Assembly (NCBI GenBank): GCA_001584585.1
Contig: LSYV01000015.1
Coordinates: 742,180-761,842, forward strand
DNA length: 19,663 nucleotides
Reading direction: 5' to 3'
Source: Gonium pectorale
Lineage: Eukaryota; Chlorophyta; Chlorophyceae; Chlamydomonadales; Volvocaceae
How positions within the stretch are numbered: position 1 is the first letter of the stretch; every line of letters begins with the position of its first letter. Shown piece after piece: positions 17,701 through 19,663 of this stretch. The translations under genes were made by a program, and so were the position numbers. The notes beneath the pieces are model-generated. The model was not told where the DNA came from and made no database searches. It worked only from the letters and a program-made list of their open reading frames with translations.

Positions 17701-19663
17701 GGGTCTCGCGGCGGGAGGGGTGGGGCTGCGCCACGGAGTGCCCCGCAAGCGGATGAGCGTACTGCACGTCCGTGTTTTGAAGAATGATATCCGCGGGCAG
17801 CCACTTCTGTGGGTTCGAGAGAAGACGCCCGGGCGCCTGATCATGCTTGACCGATGCCGCACCCACCTCCAGGTCCTGGATCTTGTACTGCATGTCTCCG
17901 AAGCGCGCGTTCAGCTCCCGCGTTGCGTCCGTACGGTAGTACGCCGCCCATCCGCCGCCGCTGGCCCCGGCCTCGCCGCCGTACGCGCCCGCTGCCGCCC
18001 CGCAGTTGCCCACCTCCTCCGGCCCCGCGGCGCCCTCAAACGCCAGCTCGTAGTCCGGCAGCGCGTCCAGGAGGTCAGCTGAGCGGGTGTGCAAATGCGG
18101 GTGAGTGGCGGTTCAGGCTTGGGCACTTCTCGTGGAGCCGCGCTCCTGTTGCATTCACAATTGGTGATGTGTCAGGACCAGCCGTTTGGTGCAGGACACT
18201 CGGTCCTGCGTCCCTCCGCGCGTCGTGTCCCCGAAGTCCTACGTCTGACGAACCGTCCCCGAAGTCCCCGAAGTCCAACGACAAACCGTCGAACCGCCAA
18301 CTGCCGAGGGCCCCTCACCCGTGAGCTGCTGCCCCTGGACACGCATCACGAAGCCGACCTGCGGAAGCGGCGCCGGGGTGGCGGGATGCAAGAGAAAAAG
18401 GACATCTGGACAAAAAGGAAGAGGGAGCCCACCTCTATGGCCATGCACACTCGAAGGCGCGACGTTTCCGGCAGGTGGGTGGGCGGGTACCGACTACAGG
18501 GCAAGACATGTGGGGTGCAAGATGGTGCGTCGGGCCTCGCCGAGCCAGACCCCTGCTCGGTTGAGGTGCAACCCGGCTCATCCCCGTCTTCGCTGACCAG
18601 ACCAGCCCAAGGCCAAAGGCATACCCCCTCCCGGCCTCGTCAGTAACGCTCAACCCACACCATGTCTTCCTTTGCGGACCTCCGGGTCTGGCGGCCTATG
18701 CATGCGCCTCGCGAGCCGCTCAAGTGAGAGCGCCCCCACTGCGCCCCACCTGCGGGAGGTACAGCACCGACCAGAGCTGGCTGCTGTTGTGGCGTACCAG
18801 GCAGCGAGGCACGCGCTGCAGCTCGGACTCCACCACCTTGGGGCGGAGGGGCGGAGGGTTGAAAGGTTAGAAAGCGTTCTCAGTGGAAAAGCCGGAGGCG
18901 CACGCCAACCGCTTGGGGCGGAGGGGCGGAGGGGTGACCGCGGGAGGGCACGCACAGCAGAGGAGGGAAGGGGGGGCGCGTGAAGCACACACGCACTGAC
19001 CACTGTCCTCTCTCGATGAAGGCCACGCACACATGGCTCTGCGGGTGCGGGTTGGGCGCGTGCCCGTGTGCCGCGGAAGTACGGCACGTGCCCGTTGTGC
19101 ACGGCGCCATTGCAGCACTCACCCGTGTGAGGTAGTCTGGCAGGGCCCGGTACGCCGCCTTGAGTCGGTCCAGCTCGGGACACACCCCGGCGGCCACCAG
19201 GCTGCCCTCCTCGGACTGCAGCACGGGGTGCAGACAAGGATCAGCAGCTCGGGGCTGGGCAGGTTCCTCGCCCGCTGGATGTGGTTGCGACCTGTCCCCC
19301 ACCGGCCTCCCAACCACGGCCCACCTGGCGGGCGTCTAGCATGTTGAGCAGAAGGTCCAGAGCCGACTGTTGGCAGTGTGACGAGGGCCGGGTCGGGAAA
19401 CGCAGGGCGAGGCAACAGCAAGGGAAGGTCGGGCGCAGGCTATCAAGAAATGCTGGACGATCCCACGCCGCCGACTCCGCTGCAGCCCCAACCCCCTAAT
19501 ATCTGTGTTAATGAACTGCGATGGCCACACGCCGCAACACGCCCCCCCCCCCACGCAGCGGCGCCCGCCCGCGGCCCTGCGCCGGCGTGGAGCGGTCGTG
19601 TTGTCCGCCCCCATACCTGCAGCTCGGCCCCGATGTGGGTCAGCATCTTGGCGCTGATGGACA
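14511..19663 (-). CDS. MSH5: MutS homologue MSH5, C-terminal 12 exons (5' end off window)
   Basis: Exons in transcript order: 19663-19617 (partial), 19366-19325, 19215-19123, 18836-18750, 18358-18319, 18078-17867, 17642-17447, 17224-17132, 16308-16040, 15767-15705, 15400-14949, 14759-14511. They give about 613 residues with GT-AG introns and matching phases. The exception is one frame break in the 15400-14949 exon. MSH5 pairs with MSH4 as a sliding clamp that stabilises recombination intermediates and promotes meiotic crossovers. MSH5-like blocks in order are [75 protein letters not shown], Walker [37 protein letters not shown], Walker [12 protein letters not shown] and [16 protein letters not shown] followed by VPAYIPF and the DEFGKGT ending fit MSH5 better than MSH2 or MSH6. 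The N-terminal portion lies beyond 19663. I recall plant and animal MSH5 as roughly 800 residues. Confidence 0.93.
15228..15250 (-). other. apparent frameshift in MSH5
   Basis: Upstream of here the exon reads [11 protein letters not shown], with codons in frame from 15400. Downstream the MSH5-like sequence [14 protein letters not shown] starts at 15230 in another frame, which stays open to the donor at 14949. The exon is 452 nt, whereas phase 0 at both ends needs a multiple of 3, so one base is missing (or two are extra). In the first frame a stop comes at 15187-15185. A GC-rich assembly error seems likeliest. A truly broken allele is the alternative. Confidence 0.85.
15705..15767 (-). other. 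MSH5 Walker B exon
   Basis: This 63-nt exon encodes 21 residues ending LLILDEFGK, with Asp-Glu of Walker B intact. It joins [10 protein letters not shown] of the next exon in phase. The preceding motif SATSRSL matches plant MSH5. Confidence 0.93.
16040..16308 (-). other. MSH5 ATPase exon with Walker A and a Gly-rich insert
   Basis: The Gly of GPNASGKS is split across the intron, and the rest is read at 16308-16286. [19 protein letters not shown] follows. Between DRIAARAAA and the signature STFLADLAQ (16066-16040) lie about 35 residues rich in Gly (positions about 16171-16067, with [11 protein letters not shown] and [12 protein letters not shown]). No splice sites that would remove them are evident. 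From memory, other MSH5 proteins are much shorter here. The residues before STF are LRP. Confidence 0.85.
16309..17131 (-). other. largest MSH5 intron (823 nt)
   Basis: It separates VVTG from PNASGKS and splits the Walker A glycine codon, with donor GTGAGC and acceptor CCGGCAG. It carries four units of CCCCTTG type in plus-strand coordinates at about 16914-16942. I see no gene in it. The other MSH5 introns are 109-391 nt. Confidence 0.7.
16914..16942. repeat. CCCCTTG tandem repeat, 4 units
   Basis: Four units of 7-8 bases, one with an extra C, lie inside the large MSH5 intron. On the transcribed strand this is a CAAGGGG repeat. It looks like a simple sequence repeat. Confidence 0.85.

Noticed and set aside
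18997..19038. Possible extra MSH5 exon reading [14 protein letters not shown] on the minus strand, with a CCGCAG acceptor and GTGCGT donor.
   Set aside because: The exon ending LPDYLTR (19123) joins directly and in phase to [14 protein letters not shown] (18836), which aligns well with known MSH5. The extra segment would interrupt that match.

Overview
The window looks like nuclear DNA of a volvocine green alga (Chlamydomonas, Gonium or Volvox type). It is GC-rich, its two genes are split by many introns of about 90 to 820 bases with GTGAGT, GTAAGT or GTGGGG donors and pyrimidine-AG acceptors, the proteins carry Gly, Ala, Pro and Gln low-complexity inserts, and TGTAA, the usual volvocine poly(A) signal, occurs downstream of both genes. 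I see no bacterial operon, RNA gene, CRISPR array or intact transposon. The organism call is an inference from these features and from protein style.

Layout. Bases 1-4160 hold no gene that I can support. They carry short tandem repeats (225-271, 385-402, 496-563, 621-710), a pair of dispersed direct repeats (1981-2022 and 2510-2552) and, between that pair, two perfect hairpins (2136-2178 and 2343-2393), one with a 19-bp stem. Bases 4161-11622 on the plus strand encode, in 13 exons whose reading phases all agree, a predicted 1515-residue receptor-like kinase: signal peptide, cysteine-containing ectodomain, one short membrane segment, a long low-complexity linker, a tyrosine-kinase-like (TKL) family Ser/Thr kinase domain interrupted by an insert of about 330 residues, and a Ser/Gly/Pro-rich tail. 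Bases 11623-14510 are the shared downstream region of two convergent genes and include a TGTAA signal for each strand. Bases 14511-19663 on the minus strand encode the last 12 exons (about 613 residues) of MSH5, the meiotic MutS homologue; its N-terminal part lies beyond the right edge.

How the genes relate. They converge tail to tail and I see no functional link. MSH5 works with MSH4 in meiotic crossover formation. The kinase is likely a cell-surface sensor with unknown ligand. The points most worth checking are the one-base frame break in the MSH5 exon after the ATPase histidine motif, the large insert inside the kinase N-lobe, the Gly-rich insert in the MSH5 ATPase, and the foldback and repeat cluster at 1981-2552.
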